Shown: one piece after another, positions 11,066-22,377 of the stretch
Layout: the number at the start of each line of letters is the position of its first letter
Numbering within the stretch: the first letter of the stretch is position 1
NCBI GenBank assembly: GCA_036245525.1
Contig: BTPG01000005.1
Coordinates: 119,992,417-120,056,416 of the forward strand
Reading direction: 5' to 3'
From: Semisulcospira habei
Lineage: Eukaryota; Mollusca; Gastropoda; Semisulcospiridae
Length of the DNA: 64,000 bases
Program-made: the position numbers and the translations under genes
The notes under the pieces: generated by a model
Databases searched by the model: none
What the model saw: only the letters and a program-made list of their open reading frames with translations
What the model was told of the DNA's origin: nothing

Positions 11066-14000
11066 ATGACGACCACGACCGGACTCAACGTAGCATGCTG
11101 GAACATCCGAACCATGATCGACACAGCAGACAGCGGACGCCCTGAACGTCGCTCCGCCCTCATTGCCCACGAATTGCGGAGGTTAAACATTGACATCGCT
11201 GTGCTCAGTGAAGTACGCCTCCCGGACGAAGGCAGTCTCCAAGAACTTGGCGCTGGCTACACCCTCTACTGGTCAGGCAAGTCTGCATCAGAAAGACGGC
11301 TCTCAGGCGTGGGCTTCATGGTCAAGACCTCCATTGCGACTAAGCTGGAAAACCTACCAACCGGTCACTCAGACCGCATCATGTCCATGTGCCTCCCACT
11401 AAGACACCAGCAACACGTCACCCTTCTCAGTGTGTACTCCCCAACCCTCCTGGCAGAGCCTGCAGAAAAGAACAAGTTCTACACTGACTTGCGCAGCCTC
11501 CTACAGTCATCATCCTTGGTGACTTCAACGCCAGAGTGGGCAAGGACTCTGAAGCCTGGAAAGGAGTCCTCGGCAAGCATGGCGTCGGGAACTGCAATGA
11601 CAATGGCCGCCTACTGTTGGAGTTCTGTGCAGAGCAGCAGCTTGTCATCACCAACACTACTTTCCAGCAAAAGGACAGTCGCAAGACCAACTGGATGCAT
11701 CCTCGCTCCAAACACTGGCACCTTATCGACTATGTCCTAGTGCGTCAGAGGGACCGCAGTGATGTCCTCCTCACCAGAGTGATGCCCAGCGCAGAGTGCC
11801 ACACTGACCACCGCCTTGTCCGCTGCAAACTCAGGCTCCACTTCAAGCCAAAACCCAAGAAAAAGCTTGATGTTGCCAGCCTTCAGCGTGACGACGTAAA
11901 ACTTGCCTTTCAGACAGATTTACAGCGCAGGCTCACAGACACAGCTGACCCAGCAGACTCCTCCCCTGAAACACTCTGGGAACAGCTGAAAACTGCTATC
12001 GCAAAATCCTCTGCAGAAGTCCTGGGTTTCGCTAGAAAGAGGAACAAAGACTGGTTTGACGAAAATGACACAGAGATCCAGGAACTCCTAGCAAAAAAAA
12101 GAGCCGCCCATCAGGCCCACCTAGCCCAGCCTTCCTGTCCTGTGAAGAAGTCTGCCTTCCGCCTTGTCTGCAGCAGTCTCCAGCGCAAGCTCAGAGATCT
12201 CCATAACGAGTGGTGGACCAGACTCGCACAGAGGACCCAGCTTTGCACTGACAACGGTGACTACAGGGGCTTCTACGAAGCACTGAAAGCAGTGTATGGC
12301 CCCAGGCACCTAAAACAAAGTCCCCTGCGAAGTGCTGATGGACAGGCACTCCTCACAGATAATAACTCCATCTTGAACCGCTCGTCAGAATACTTTCAGG
12401 ACCTCTTCAGCACTGAGCGCACTGTTCAACAAGCAGTCATCCTCCAAATCCCACACCTCCCAGTAAAGGTTGAATTGGACGAACCACCCACAGCCATCCA
12501 CCAGCTCAAGAGTGGCAAAGCAGCAGGCATTGACGGAATCCCACCAGAGATCTGGAAACATGGAGGCCCAGCACTGCACAACAAGCTCCATGACCTCTTT
12601 CTCTGCTGCTGGAAGGAAGGAACACTACCAAAGGATCTCCGCGATGCAGTCGTCATCACCCTGTACAAGAACAAAGGAGAGAAGTCTGCCTGCTCCAACT
12701 ACCGTGGAATTACCTTGCTGTCCATTGCCGGGAAAATTCTCGCAAGGCTGCTCCTGAATCGGCTGGTACCTGCCATTGCAGAAGACCACCTCCCAGAGGG
12801 CCAGTGTGGCTTCAGAGCCAACAGGAGCACCACCGACATGGTCTTTGTGCTGAGACAGCTTCAGGAGAAGTGCCGCGAGCAGAACAAAGGGCTGTACGTA
12901 ACGTTTGTCGACCTAACAAAAGCATTTGACACTGTGAGCAGGCAAGGCATGTGGCAGATCCTGGAGCGACTTGGCTGTCCCCCAAAGTTCCTCAGCAGGA
13001 TCGTCCAGCTACACGAGGACCAGCAAGGCCAGGTCAGACTCAACAATGACCTCTCTGAACCATTCCCCATTCTCAATGGTGTGACGCAGAGCTGTGTGCT
13101 GGCACCGACCCTCTTCACCATCTTTTTTAGCATGATGTTGAAGCAGGCCATAGTGGACCTCGACGATGACGACGCAGTGTACATCAGGTATCGTCTCGAT
13201 GGCAGCCTGTTCAACCTCAGACGACTGCAGGCCCACACCAAAACCCTAGACCAACTGATTCGTGAGCTGCTCTTTGCTGACGATGCTGCCCTCGTTGCAC
13301 ACACAGAGAGAGCCCTGCAGCGCATCATATCCTGCTTCGCAGACGCTGCCAAGCTCTTTGGACTCGAGGTCAGTCTGAAAAAGACAGAGGTCCTCCATCA
13401 GCCGGCACCGAAGGTAGAGCATCGCAATCCCCACATCACCATCGGCGAGTCTGAACTGAAGTCAGTGCACCAGTTTAAATACCTTGGCTGCATCATCACG
13501 TCAGACGCCAAGCTGGACAAAGAGCTGGACAGCAGGCTGGCAAAAGCAAACAGCGCTTTCGGGTGTCTATACAAGCGGGTGTGGCACAATCAACAATCAA
13601 CAGCTGAAAACAGGCACCAAGATCAGCATATATAGAGCTGTCATCCTCACCACCCTGCTGTATGGTTCCGAGTCCTGGGCCCTCTACTGCAGCCAACTAT
13701 GACTCCTCGAACACTTCCACCAGCGCTGCCAGCGTACAATCCTTGGCATTCACTGGAGTGACTATGTCACAAACGTCGAGGTCCTTGAACAGGCAGAAAC
13801 TGTGAACATCGATGCTTTGCTGCTGCAGACACAGCTCCGCTGGGCGGGGCACGTCTCCAGGATGGAGGATCATCGCCTACCCAAGATCACCCTGTTCGGC
13901 GAACTCGCCACAGGACACAGAGACAGAGGGGCACCAAAGAAGAGATATAAAGACCGTCTCAAGAAGTCACTTATTGCCTGCCAAATTGACCACCTCCAGT

Positions 14001-14120
14001 GGTCTTCACTTGCTGCGGACCGTGACACCTGGCGCTCCACCATTTACAAGGCAGCTGTCTCCTTTGAGGACTCTCGCAGAGCTAGCCTTAAAGACAAGCG
14101 GCTCAGGAGAGAAAATGAAT
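11066..14120 (+). pseudogene. LINE-A endonuclease/reverse transcriptase (broken)
   Basis: The frame starts with ATG at 11066. Order: APE endonuclease (NVACWNIRTM, AVLSEVRLP, then after a frameshift near 11510 LGDFNARVG and TDHRLVRC); a linker; RT with VTFVDLTKAFD, GVTQSCVLAP and LLFADDAALVA (ADD near 13280); and a C-terminal part (TLLYGSESW, LRWAGHVSRMEDHRLP). Damage: a small deletion near 11505 shifts frame inside the endonuclease; a CAATCAA duplication near 13590 shifts frame again; TGA at 13700-13702 replaces a codon (probably CGA); and QGC of the RT motif is QSC. DIRS-3 cuts the frame after residues KRLRRENE. Confidence 0.88.
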
Positions 14121-14619
14121 TTTTTTTCTAAAATGTATTTTTTGGAAAAATACTTACCGATGGCATTACTGTATGGAATACACTCTATTCATTCATTCAG
14201 TCCTCTCTGCGCCGTCTGGTGCTTGAGGCGACAATACACTCTATAGCCTAGCGATTTCAGCCCAAAGTTGTGTCCCCTACACAACTGGGGAGGAGACACC
14301 GGGGATCCCAGAATAGGAGCCCGGGTGGCCTCCCCTTACCAACCTATACCAGCAAGCGTGTGGAGAACTCACCTCAGTTTCACGCTTAGCCAAAACACTT
14401 AGCCAAGGAGGAAAGCGGGGCAGGTGGGAGGGCCATTCGAGTAATGCCATCGGTAAGTATTTTTCAAAAAAATACATTTTAGAAAAAAAATTCATTTGTT
14501 TTTTTAAATACATTACCGATGGCATTACTGTATGGAAGAATAGCAAAGAGGAGTAGGGTGCTGACACCCAACCCCCTGTACCTAAACCCTCCGCCAGCCC
14601 GAAAGGAGCACTCCCGACG

Positions 14620-15860
14620 ATTTCAGTTAAGAGTGCCTATGGCGCCTGCGGCGTGCAGAGGGAGTGCTGGGCCGCGGAGCAGTCGCCCACCGTGGCCAGG
14701 GAGTCACGCTGCCGGTTAGGTCACGGAGGTAGAAGAGGGCGAAGGTGGAGTCTGCCCGCCCGCCTACCGCCGTCACTATGACTTTAACCGAGCCGTTGCG
14801 GTCAAGGCCACTCTGATAGCTACTGCTCGTACTTCATGCGCCCATAACTGTAACCATCTATCCCTCTCTGGGGAGAGGTCTTGGAAGGCCAACGAGTCGC
14901 CCACCCCAGTCAGGGCGAACTGTCTAGGCCGAGACCCGGCCTGCCTGGAGAAGGAGGTAGGAAGAGGCGAGAACGCCTCAGATGGCGTGGATGTGAGCGA
15001 CGCAGGAATCCTGCAGTGCCCGGACTGGGTCCTGTTGACGCGACCCGAGGGGTCGGTCGACCTCCGAAACGGACATAAGGTCAGCGCCTGGAGCGCAGCC
15101 GAGGAAGGCCGGCTCTTGGCCTGAAGTACGGGCCGGTGAGAAGAAGCGCTGAGCCAAAGGCTCGACTGCCCACCTGCGGGGCGTACCAAGATGGCAAGCA
15201 GCTCGCTCACGCAGAAGCCATGGCGAGCGCCAGGAGACAACACGTGTCCAGGCCAGATCGGTGAACCATGCCAAATGCAGGGGTTCGAAACGGGCTGTCT
15301 CTAGCCACGTCAGTGCCCAAGTGAGGTCCCACCGAGGTATGAGAAAACAGGAGAGAGGACATCTGAGTTCAATAGAGCCAACAGGTCTTCCAAGGGCCGG
15401 ATCCGACAGGTCCAGGAGGCGGTTAGTGTGTGTGATCTCGGAACGGATCCCTTGACGGTAAAAAGATGCTAATCCTTGGTCGTCGAGGTGCCCATGAAGC
15501 ATTCCGCTGGTAGGGGAAGTGAGACTCGTGGGGGCGGGAGCCGCTGGGCGGCGCCCCACGACTGAGAGATCCTCCACTTGCCTTCGCACACATTCCTGGT
15601 AGAAAGTCTGCGGGCTGCGACCAAGGCTGCCACTGCCGCCTCCAACAAATCTCTAGTGGTGAGGACTAGTTTGGCAACTTCCAGGCGTGAAGGAGGAGGA
15701 GCTCCAGGCACGGGTGGAACAGAGCCAGGCGGAGCTGCTCGAGCGTCGTGGATGGGGTGGGGCTCTAGGGCCGGGTCCATTGCTAGAACGAGCCGATCCA
15801 TGGTCCAGCTCTTGGTCCAATTAAAGGGGTGGTCACCAGGAAGATAACCGCGGAGCAATC
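14620..15860 (-). pseudogene. DIRS-3 tyrosine recombinase remnant
   Basis: The minus frames give RDRWLQLWAHEVRAVAIRVA (His and Arg of the catalytic set), a stretch equivalent to DIVAAVGW where Trp has become Gly, then STFALFYLRDL in another frame. Upstream pieces include PRWDLTWALTWLETARFEPL and a degraded YEGKWRISQSW. Several frameshifts mean it cannot be functional. Confidence 0.65.
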
Positions 15861-15899
15861 CAGCAGATTCCGCAGGATCTTCGGCACCAGCACAGACGG

Positions 15900-17320
15900 A
15901 GGGAATGTAAACGAGATCAGTCCGTACCCAGGAGGAGAGCGCGTCTACCGCCTAGGTGAGAGGGCCCGGGACTAGAGAGGCAAACAGCGGTAGCTGGATG
16001 TTCCATCTGGCGGCAAAGGTCGACTAGCAGCATCTCCCATCTCGAGCGGATCAGACGAAGACGTCTGGGCGCAGGGACCACTCCGGGAAGTAGCGGACTC
16101 GAAAGCAAGGTCCGGGTCCTACCACCAGAGCAGGAAGGAAAGGAGGAAGCACCGGGAGGGCCAGCGAGTGCCTCCTGGTTCTGTATCAAGGCCGCCGCTG
16201 TCGAGTTGTCTGGCAGACGAGGACCTCCTGGTTGGTCAGAGTCTCTGGCCAGGCGTTGTGGGCCATCCCAACTGCTATAACTCCCAGTTGATGTGACTGT
16301 CTGCGAAGTCCCCGGGCAACCGGTCCGAGGTAAGGTCCGGGAAATAGAGCGCCCCAAACGGACTGGCTCGCGTCAGTGGAGAGTGATCACCGGGTCGGAG
16401 GGGAGCACAGGGACACGCCCGACGCCCAGCACGCCAGATCCGCCCACGTCCGACGCGGGGGCGGGAAGAGGGTAACAGAACGGAACCGACAGGGTGTCAA
16501 CAAAGGGGCGCCAGCATAGGAGGAGGTGTAGTAGCCGCGTCGATCCTTCACACTTCGTATCCTCTAGCGCCGGTCGAAGGGAGACGAGTCCGCTGCCGCG
16601 CCGAGCAGTCCCAGGAGCTGAAGCCAGACCCAGTCCTAGAAGGAGAGAAAGTTGGGCGTCTCTGTCCTCTCTGAGAGTCGCGGTGACTAGGTTGCGCAGC
16701 ATCAAGTCTTCCAGGAAGAGGAGGACGGAATCAGCGACCGCTGGCAAAAGCTGGCCATCACCCAGTCGAAGATCCTCATGAAGACCAACAGACAGATGTT
16801 GAGGATGACGGGGAGGGCTCGGAAACTGGTAGACGATCTCGCCAAGGCTAGTAGATACCGGCGCGAAGACAGATGAATCGGCACGAGAACGTACCTGAAG
16901 ATCGAGGCTGACAGCGAGATCCATCGGCAGGACAGCTGATTGAAGAGTCTGGCTGTCTCCATCTGAACGGGCGGTTTCCAAAGAAGACTTGTATAGCGCC
17001 GATGACTGGGTGCCACCTGTCCCAAGGAAGGGGACGATAGGAGACGGACGTAGAACGCCAGCGAGTCGCGTCGGGAGACCGCTACTGTAGCTGTTTTGTT
17101 GAGCCAAGCCTTCACCTTCCTGTGCAGAGAAGAGATTGGTCGACCATAGAGAAGATCCAAAGGTCGTCTGGGAACAGCAATCTCCTAAGGTCGCTGTAGA
17201 AGGCCAATTGCCCGCCGACTGGAGACCCAAGACTGTCGCCGGAGGTGGAGAAGGGGAAGGTCAGAGGGCCCGAGCGAGGAGACGCAGCGGGGGCAGAGTC
17301 TCCAATACAGTCTGCCACGT
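15900..17320 (-). pseudogene. DIRS-3 RT/RNase H remnant
   Basis: The position is that of RT/RNase H in intact copies. The minus frames contain pieces such as VDLCRQMEHPATAVCL (equivalent to VDLFATRWN...LPLFVS) and, from about 16370 to 17300, RT-like segments with many frame changes. No full motif set survives. Confidence 0.45.
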
Positions 17321-17369
17321 CTCACCAAAGAGGGAACCACCGAGTGGAGCCTGGAGGAGTTGTGTCTTC

Positions 17370-18050
17370 ACTGTCTAGGGGAGATCCGTGCCGAGTCGTA
17401 GGAGTGACCACGCGGCCAAAGGTCCCAGTAGGCGGACGCCGCCACAGGGATGGTTGAGGAAGGTATGCAGCAACCAATGAAAGTAAGTCACGGCGTGGAG
17501 ACGAAGCTTCCAGATCCCAAGAGTCCTCCAAGTAAAAGAAGCACCGCTTGCATCGCCAATCCGAACTAAGGAAGCGAATCCGTCAAGAGGGCGAGGACAA
17601 GCATTCTGGAGTAGCCGGAGCCCACCGCCAGGACGACGGCTGCCGCATCCACCAAAGGAACAGGGACGGTGAAGGCTTGAGAGTGTCCAGCGTACCAAGC
17701 GTGGCGAACGCATAGCTGCGAAAGATTCCTCGTCGCCGACTGAGTCCTGGCGAAGCTGAGTCGAGAAGCGTCGACGAGATCCCGGAACCATGTGGCTGAG
17801 GGAGAGACTTGCGACCTTAGCCTGCCGCAAAGCAACAACCTGGCGGAAGCCTGTCTCTTCAGAGGAGGCGAAGGTGGTCATAAGTCAGGAGGGAGGAAGT
17901 AGTCGAACAGACGGGGGCCTCTTCCAAAGCACAAACCATCTGTGAGCTGAGCGAAGGGCCGAAATCCTAGATGAGGAGGAGGCCGACGAAACAGCTGAGC
18001 AGCGTGAGGAAGATCCAGAGGGCGAATCCCGCAAGAAGATGGCTGAAGCC
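17370..18050 (-). pseudogene. DIRS-3 Gag-like remnant, 3' part
   Basis: The minus frames show text matching the central Gag region of DIRS-6 (LVDAAAVVLAVGSGYSRM; LCVRHAWYAGHSQAF), but broken. RTE-a lies immediately to the right, inside this region. Confidence 0.4.
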
Positions 18051-18062
18051 AAATCCGTTGTA

Positions 18063-19343
18063 CTTACTTACTTACGCCTGTCACCCCTACCCGGGTATAG
18101 GCCGTCGACGAGAGACCTCCAGCAACTCCTGTCCTGTGCTTCTCCTTCGATTCTACTCCAGGTGGTTCCCAGTCTCTTGATGTCTGCTTGGAGGTCTCGA
18201 CGCCAGGAGTTTCTCGGCCTACCTCTTTTCCTCTTTCCCTGGGGGTTCCATGACAATGCCTGCCTAGTGATACTGGAAGCTGGCTTTCTCAGACTGTGAC
18301 CGATCTTGAAGGGATCTTCTAAATTTCTTGCTAATGCAGATATGGTCTATTTGGTTCTCTGTTGTATGGTCAGGTGAGACCCAAGTTGCTTTGTGTATTC
18401 TTCTGTGTGGGAAGATGCTGCCTCCAATGACAAGTCGGTTTAGAGCACAAAAGTCTACAAACCTCTCCCCGTTCTCACTCATCTCCGAGCCTAGTCCCTG
18501 TCTCCCCATCACCTCTTCGTATCCGGTGTTGTCCTCCCCTATTTTGGCATTAAAATCGCCCATGACGATGGTGATGTCTCGCTCCTCACATTTGTCCACG
18601 GCACTCTGGAGTCGGTCGTAGAACTCTTGTTTCTCTTCCTCGTCACTGTCATTGGTGGGCGCATAACACTGGATGACGTTCAGCTTGAGCTTTTTCTTGG
18701 TTCTAAAGGCTGCTGTTATAATTCTTGGCCCAAGAGGTTCCCAGCCCATCAGCGCTCTCTGTGCCACTGGTGACAGCATGAGTGCTACTCCTTCTGTATG
18801 GGGGGCATTCTCCTCTTCATGACCTGAATACAGAATCATCTCCCCACTTAACAGCCTTTTCTGGCCAGACTGCGTCCATCTGGCTTCACTGATGCCTAGC
18901 AGGGAAAGGTTGTACTTTTGCATTTCCGCTGCTATCTGGGCGGCCTTGCCGCTCTGGTACATGGTCTTGACGTTCCATGTGCCCATGGTTGTATCCCTGG
19001 ATAGAGAGAGGCGGCTCGGTCCTGTGGCTTCCGAAGACTTCCGGCTTTCACCACAGGACGTCATAAGTCTTCTAGTAGAAGAACCTTCCTCCTCCAGGAA
19101 AGGAATTACTGTTAGTCTTTTCGTCGGCGTTTTTGTAGCTATTTCCTTTTTTGCAGGGTGGGGAAGCTACCCCCACGCCCAACCCCCTTACTAGGAGGAC
19201 CAGGGGTTTTCTGTCGGGGTCACCTTCCCTTAGACCATGTTGGTTCACGGCACCTTATTTCATTCGGTGCACCCCTCTCACGAGGGACCCCCTATCCACC
19301 ACCCAGGGGACGCGCCTCAACGCCGTATGGTCCCAGCGCGAGG
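18063..19343 (-). mobile_element. RTE-a: endonuclease-only, internally deleted RTE LINE
   Basis: Flanked by a perfect 12-bp TSD, AAATCCGTTGTA at 18051-18062 and 19344-19355. In coding sense (minus) it has a 5' leader, an APE endonuclease frame, then an abrupt join at about 18304 to the last ~240 bp of the RTE-b protein gene and the (TAAG)n 3' end. The whole RT is missing. Both natural ends and the TSD are intact, so this may be a non-autonomous form copied with the deletion already present. Confidence 0.88.
18264..19064 (-). pseudogene. RTE-a endonuclease ORF fused to the 3' end
   Basis: 266 codons. APE endonuclease motifs in order: TMGTWNVKTMYQ, LLGISEARW, VIQCYAPTND, IVMGDFNAKIGED, DHTTENQIDHICIS. 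The frame stops soon after the internal deletion join (FRRSLQDR followed by unrelated codons). RT is absent. The endonuclease looks complete up to the last His motif, which is unusual for a defective copy. Confidence 0.85.
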
Positions 19344-19484
19344 AAATCCGTTGTAAGCAGGTTTATAATGTAGGGTCTACCTCCACCTCCGCCTACCAAG
19401 CTAAGCCGCAAGAGGGCGACCGGCTCCGAGAGCGCGGGACCGCTGCAGCGACTGGTGAGGGCGAGCCCGAAGGAAAGGAGGAAA

Positions 19485-19487
<3 letters not shown>

Positions 19488-19527
<40 letters not shown>

Positions 19528-19918
19528 ACATTGCTTAACGTCCCGACAGCAACAAGGCTTTCTCAGGACGTGCCTGCACTGCTTGTGAAAAAAAAAAAAA
19601 AAAAAAAAAAAAACCTAAACAGAACATTGAATGTATGTCGCCAGCCGGTCAAATACATTAAATAAACCTAACACATGGGGCCTAAATAAAGCTAAGACCA
19701 TTTAGCAACACACATCCAATATCAAGAGCTACAGGCAGTGCAGACAGTAGCGAGAGTTTTAAAAAAGGCAAATACAGGTGAATGGACCTCGGGTAGACAG
19801 AAACACATGCCCCAGAATAGAGAGAAAAACTCACCCTGTGGGGCTGACCAGGGTGACCCTGGGAACTAAAAAGTACCTAACCCCACCCAAGTCCCCCAGG
19901 GCAGACCCGGGTGGGGGT
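19488..19918 (-). mobile_element. Short retrosequence with (AATC)n tail and 14-bp TSD
   Basis: Flanked by AAAGGAGGAAACGA at 19474-19487 and 19919-19932. Read on the minus strand, the 3' end is GGGACGTTAAGCAATGTAC followed by about ten AATC units. An A28 tract on the + strand at about 19588-19616 is internal. It is either a SINE or a 5'-truncated LINE tail; no ORF. It inserted into DIRS-3 independently of RTE-a. Confidence 0.8.
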
Positions 19919-20163
19919 AAAGGAGGAAACGACCGCGAAGCCCGCAAGTCAGGGCATCGCGAAGGAGGAGGGAATGCAGCCAAAGGCTAATAGGCTCTGT
20001 AAGCCCCCGCTCGCCGAAGTGCGATGGAGGGGGAGTGGGGGGGCTACTAGTGACGGGAATAGCACGCGGAGGAGGAGGGGAAAGGGAGGGCCAGAGACTG
20101 CACTCCGAAGAGGGGAGGCGGAAGGGAAAAGCCGGCACCCCCAACCTGCTCGTCGCGAATCCA

Positions 20164-21045
20164 CACCTGTGAGTAAATGTCCGAGTCACACCAGGCCCGC
20201 CTGGAAGGTTCGGGGCGGGGGTGGTGGGGACAGAAAGTGTCACACCAAGCCCGATCAGGAAAAGCGGAGTGGGGAGGGGACAACTGGGCGCACGAATCCG
20301 CACCTGTGAGTAAATATCTGAGTCCCACCGGGCCCGCCTGGAAAGATCGGGGCGGTGGGGTGGGGACCGAAAGTGTCACATCAAGCTCGTTCAGGAAAAG
20401 CGGTGCGGGGAGGGGTTGGGGGGGGGGGGGGTGGGTGGGACAGAAAGGTGTCACGCCAAGCCTGCTCAGGAAAAGCGAAGCGGGGAGGGGACCAATGGGC
20501 GCGCGAAACCGCACCTGAGAGCAAATGTCTGAGTCACACCGGGCCCGCCTGGAAAGTTCGGGGGCGGGGCGGGGGCGGGGGGGGGGGGGGGGGGGGGGGG
20601 GAGGACAGAAAGGTGTCACGCCAAGCCCGCTCAGGAAAAGCGAAGCGGGGAGGGGACAATTGGGGCGAGCGAATCCGCACCTGTGAATAAATGTCTGAGT
20701 CACACCAGGCGCGCCTGGAAAGTTCGGGGCAGGGGAGGGGGGGGGGGGGGGGGACAGAAGGTGTCACGTCAAGCCCGCTCAGGAAAAGCGAAGCGGGAAG
20801 GGGACCAATGGTGCGCACAAATCTGCACCTGTGAGTAAATGTCTGAGTCACACCGGGCCCGCCTGGAAAGTATGGGGTGGGGGGGGGGGGGGGAAGGGGA
20901 CAGAAAGGTGTCACGCCAAGCCCGCTCAGGAAAGGCGGAGCAGGGAGGGGACAATTTTGTGGCACGCGACCCCCGCTCCGAAGCCTCGGAGCGTGGGGTG
21001 CGCATGACAATGGTCACACCGGGCCCGCCTGGTCGAAACGGGGCG
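20164..21045. repeat. GC-rich minisatellite in DIRS-3
   Basis: CACCTGTGAGTAAATGTCTG or variants start units at 20164, 20303, 20513, 20683 and 20826; a partial unit follows near 20980. Spacing is 139-210 bp because an inner GTCACRCCAAGCCCGCTCAG block is duplicated and G runs vary in length. It lies in the Gag/leader part of DIRS-3. The Pro/Gly-rich open frames across it are by-products of composition. Confidence 0.85.
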
Positions 21046-22034
21046 GGGGGGGGTGACGTAAACTTAGGAAACCGGGTCCGCTCGGACGAATCAGAGCAGG
21101 CGGGTAACCTCTTTAGTACAAAATAATGGAGCTCCAGTCACGCCAACATGGGGAGCACGACCCTGATACTCGCTTGCCCTGCTCCGAAGACTCGGAGAGG
21201 GGAAGGAGTTCCTGCGTGGCTAAGGTAAAAGAAGGGGACTTACCTGCAGGCTGGAAGGCCCGGAAGCCGTAGTGAAGTGGGGCCCGAGAAGCCGACGTAG
21301 CGACGCCATCCTGCGGAGAAGTCCGGGGAGACTGTCGAGACCAGGAAGAAAGGACACGTCTGTAGGATCCCACATGAGACCGCCGGTCCTCACTCCCGTC
21401 GTCACACACGTCACACATCCTGACGGAAGAGGAGTCAGAGCACGGCCGGTAGGCGATGAGGGCGTCCGAGGGCCACAGAAATCCTCACAAAGGGGTCAAA
21501 ACTTCAAACAGAAGCCGCCATAGCGTTCATTGCACACTGTCCACAGGAAGGAACACACTCAAGCACCGAACTCACACCACGAGGCACTAAGCCACGTGAG
21601 TAAAGTCACAGCCGAAACCCCAAGGCTGTAGCCAAGGACAAAGTTCACTGAAAGTCAAACCGGTCGGAACCGGTCCGCGCTAAGCCCACACACAGTAAAA
21701 ACGTTGAAGTGTAGAACACACCAACGAAGTACACTGAGTCCAAGGGGAAGTCAAAAACAAGGCAAAAAGCCAAGTAGTAGAAACCACAGAAGAACCGGTC
21801 AAAAACTGTAGCAAGGCAAAAGCCCGACCGTCCACGGTCGAGCTAAGAGTGAAACTGAGGTGAGTTCTCCACACGCTTGCCAGTATAGGTAAGGGGAGGC
21901 CACCCGGGCTCCTATTCTGGGATCCCCGGTGTCTCCTCCCCAGTTGTGTAGGGGACACAACTTTGGGCTGAAATCGCTAGGCTACAGAGTGTATTCCATA
22001 CAGTAATGCCATCGGTAAGGTATTTTGAAAAAAC

Positions 22035-22165
22035 AAACAGAGATGCCGCAACTCAGAACCCTGGCCAGACCTTCCCCTGCAGCCACTGCGGTCAAACCTG
22101 CCTGTCCCGGATTGGCCTCCGCAGTCACGAGCATGCCTGCAGACGTCATGGACAACCCCTATAGA
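22035..22165 (+). pseudogene. LINE-A C-terminal zinc finger (second half after DIRS-3)
   Basis: The + frame reads RDAATQNPGQTF, then CSHCGQTCLSRIGLRSH and ACRRHGQPL, then TAG. This is the Cys2-His-type finger expected at the end of this LINE protein, and it continues the frame broken at 14120. It shows that DIRS-3 inserted into the coding sequence. Confidence 0.85.
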
Positions 22166-22377
22166 ATCTTCGTTCGCGAAGTCAAGCAAAGAGAAGAGAT
22201 ACAGGAGCTAGCTCAACCGTTTTAGTTCAAGGGCGGCACCACCCTTGAACTATCATAGTCAAATTTATTTCAATCAATGGGTGTATCAGGATGAAAAGAG
22301 TTAACACTACCAGACTAAGCAGCACAGCATACATACTGTTTTCTAACAACATTATGTCATTAAAGCAATACCCTTTC

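Larger units (their letters stand above)
14116..22034 (-). mobile_element. DIRS-3, decayed, inserted in LINE-A
   Basis: The left terminal repeat is 14116-14455 and the right about 21838-22034, which are inverse complements. The ICR at 14440-14528 holds AGTAATGCCATCGGTA and TACCGATGGCATTACT. The barcode GTATGGAA is found at all three places. The left ITR includes an extra about 65-bp stretch (ACACTCTAT repeated). The body holds decayed YR, RNase H/RT and Gag and a G-rich minisatellite, and it is interrupted by RTE-a and a retrosequence. The junctions with LINE-A show A/T-rich microhomology and no TSD, as expected for YR integration. Confidence 0.85.
10141..22198 (+). mobile_element. LINE-A, full-length non-LTR retrotransposon split by DIRS-3
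   Basis: Flanked by an 11-bp duplication, ATACAGGAGCT at 10130-10140 and 22199-22209. Without DIRS-3 (about 14116-22034) the element is about 4.1 kb. It has a 5' leader of about 925 bp, one long APE-RT reading frame, and a C-terminal zinc finger coded on the far side of DIRS-3. It has no poly(A) tail of note. The clade was not assigned. Confidence 0.85.
10063..22304. repeat. Hairpin repeat H1, copy e, split by LINE-A
   Basis: The left piece 10063-10140 and right piece 22199-22304 join to give the copy-d subfamily layout (TTAACCCATAACAT... then TTTAGTTCAAGGG... CTTGAACTATCATAG ... GAGTTAA). LINE-A and its TSD lie between them. The central CTTGGCGCC part is deleted. Confidence 0.75.

Noticed and set aside
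19866..21017. Long Pro/Gly/Arg-rich open frames on both strands
   Set aside because: They lie in a G-rich minisatellite, change with unit number and carry no domain; they are a composition effect.
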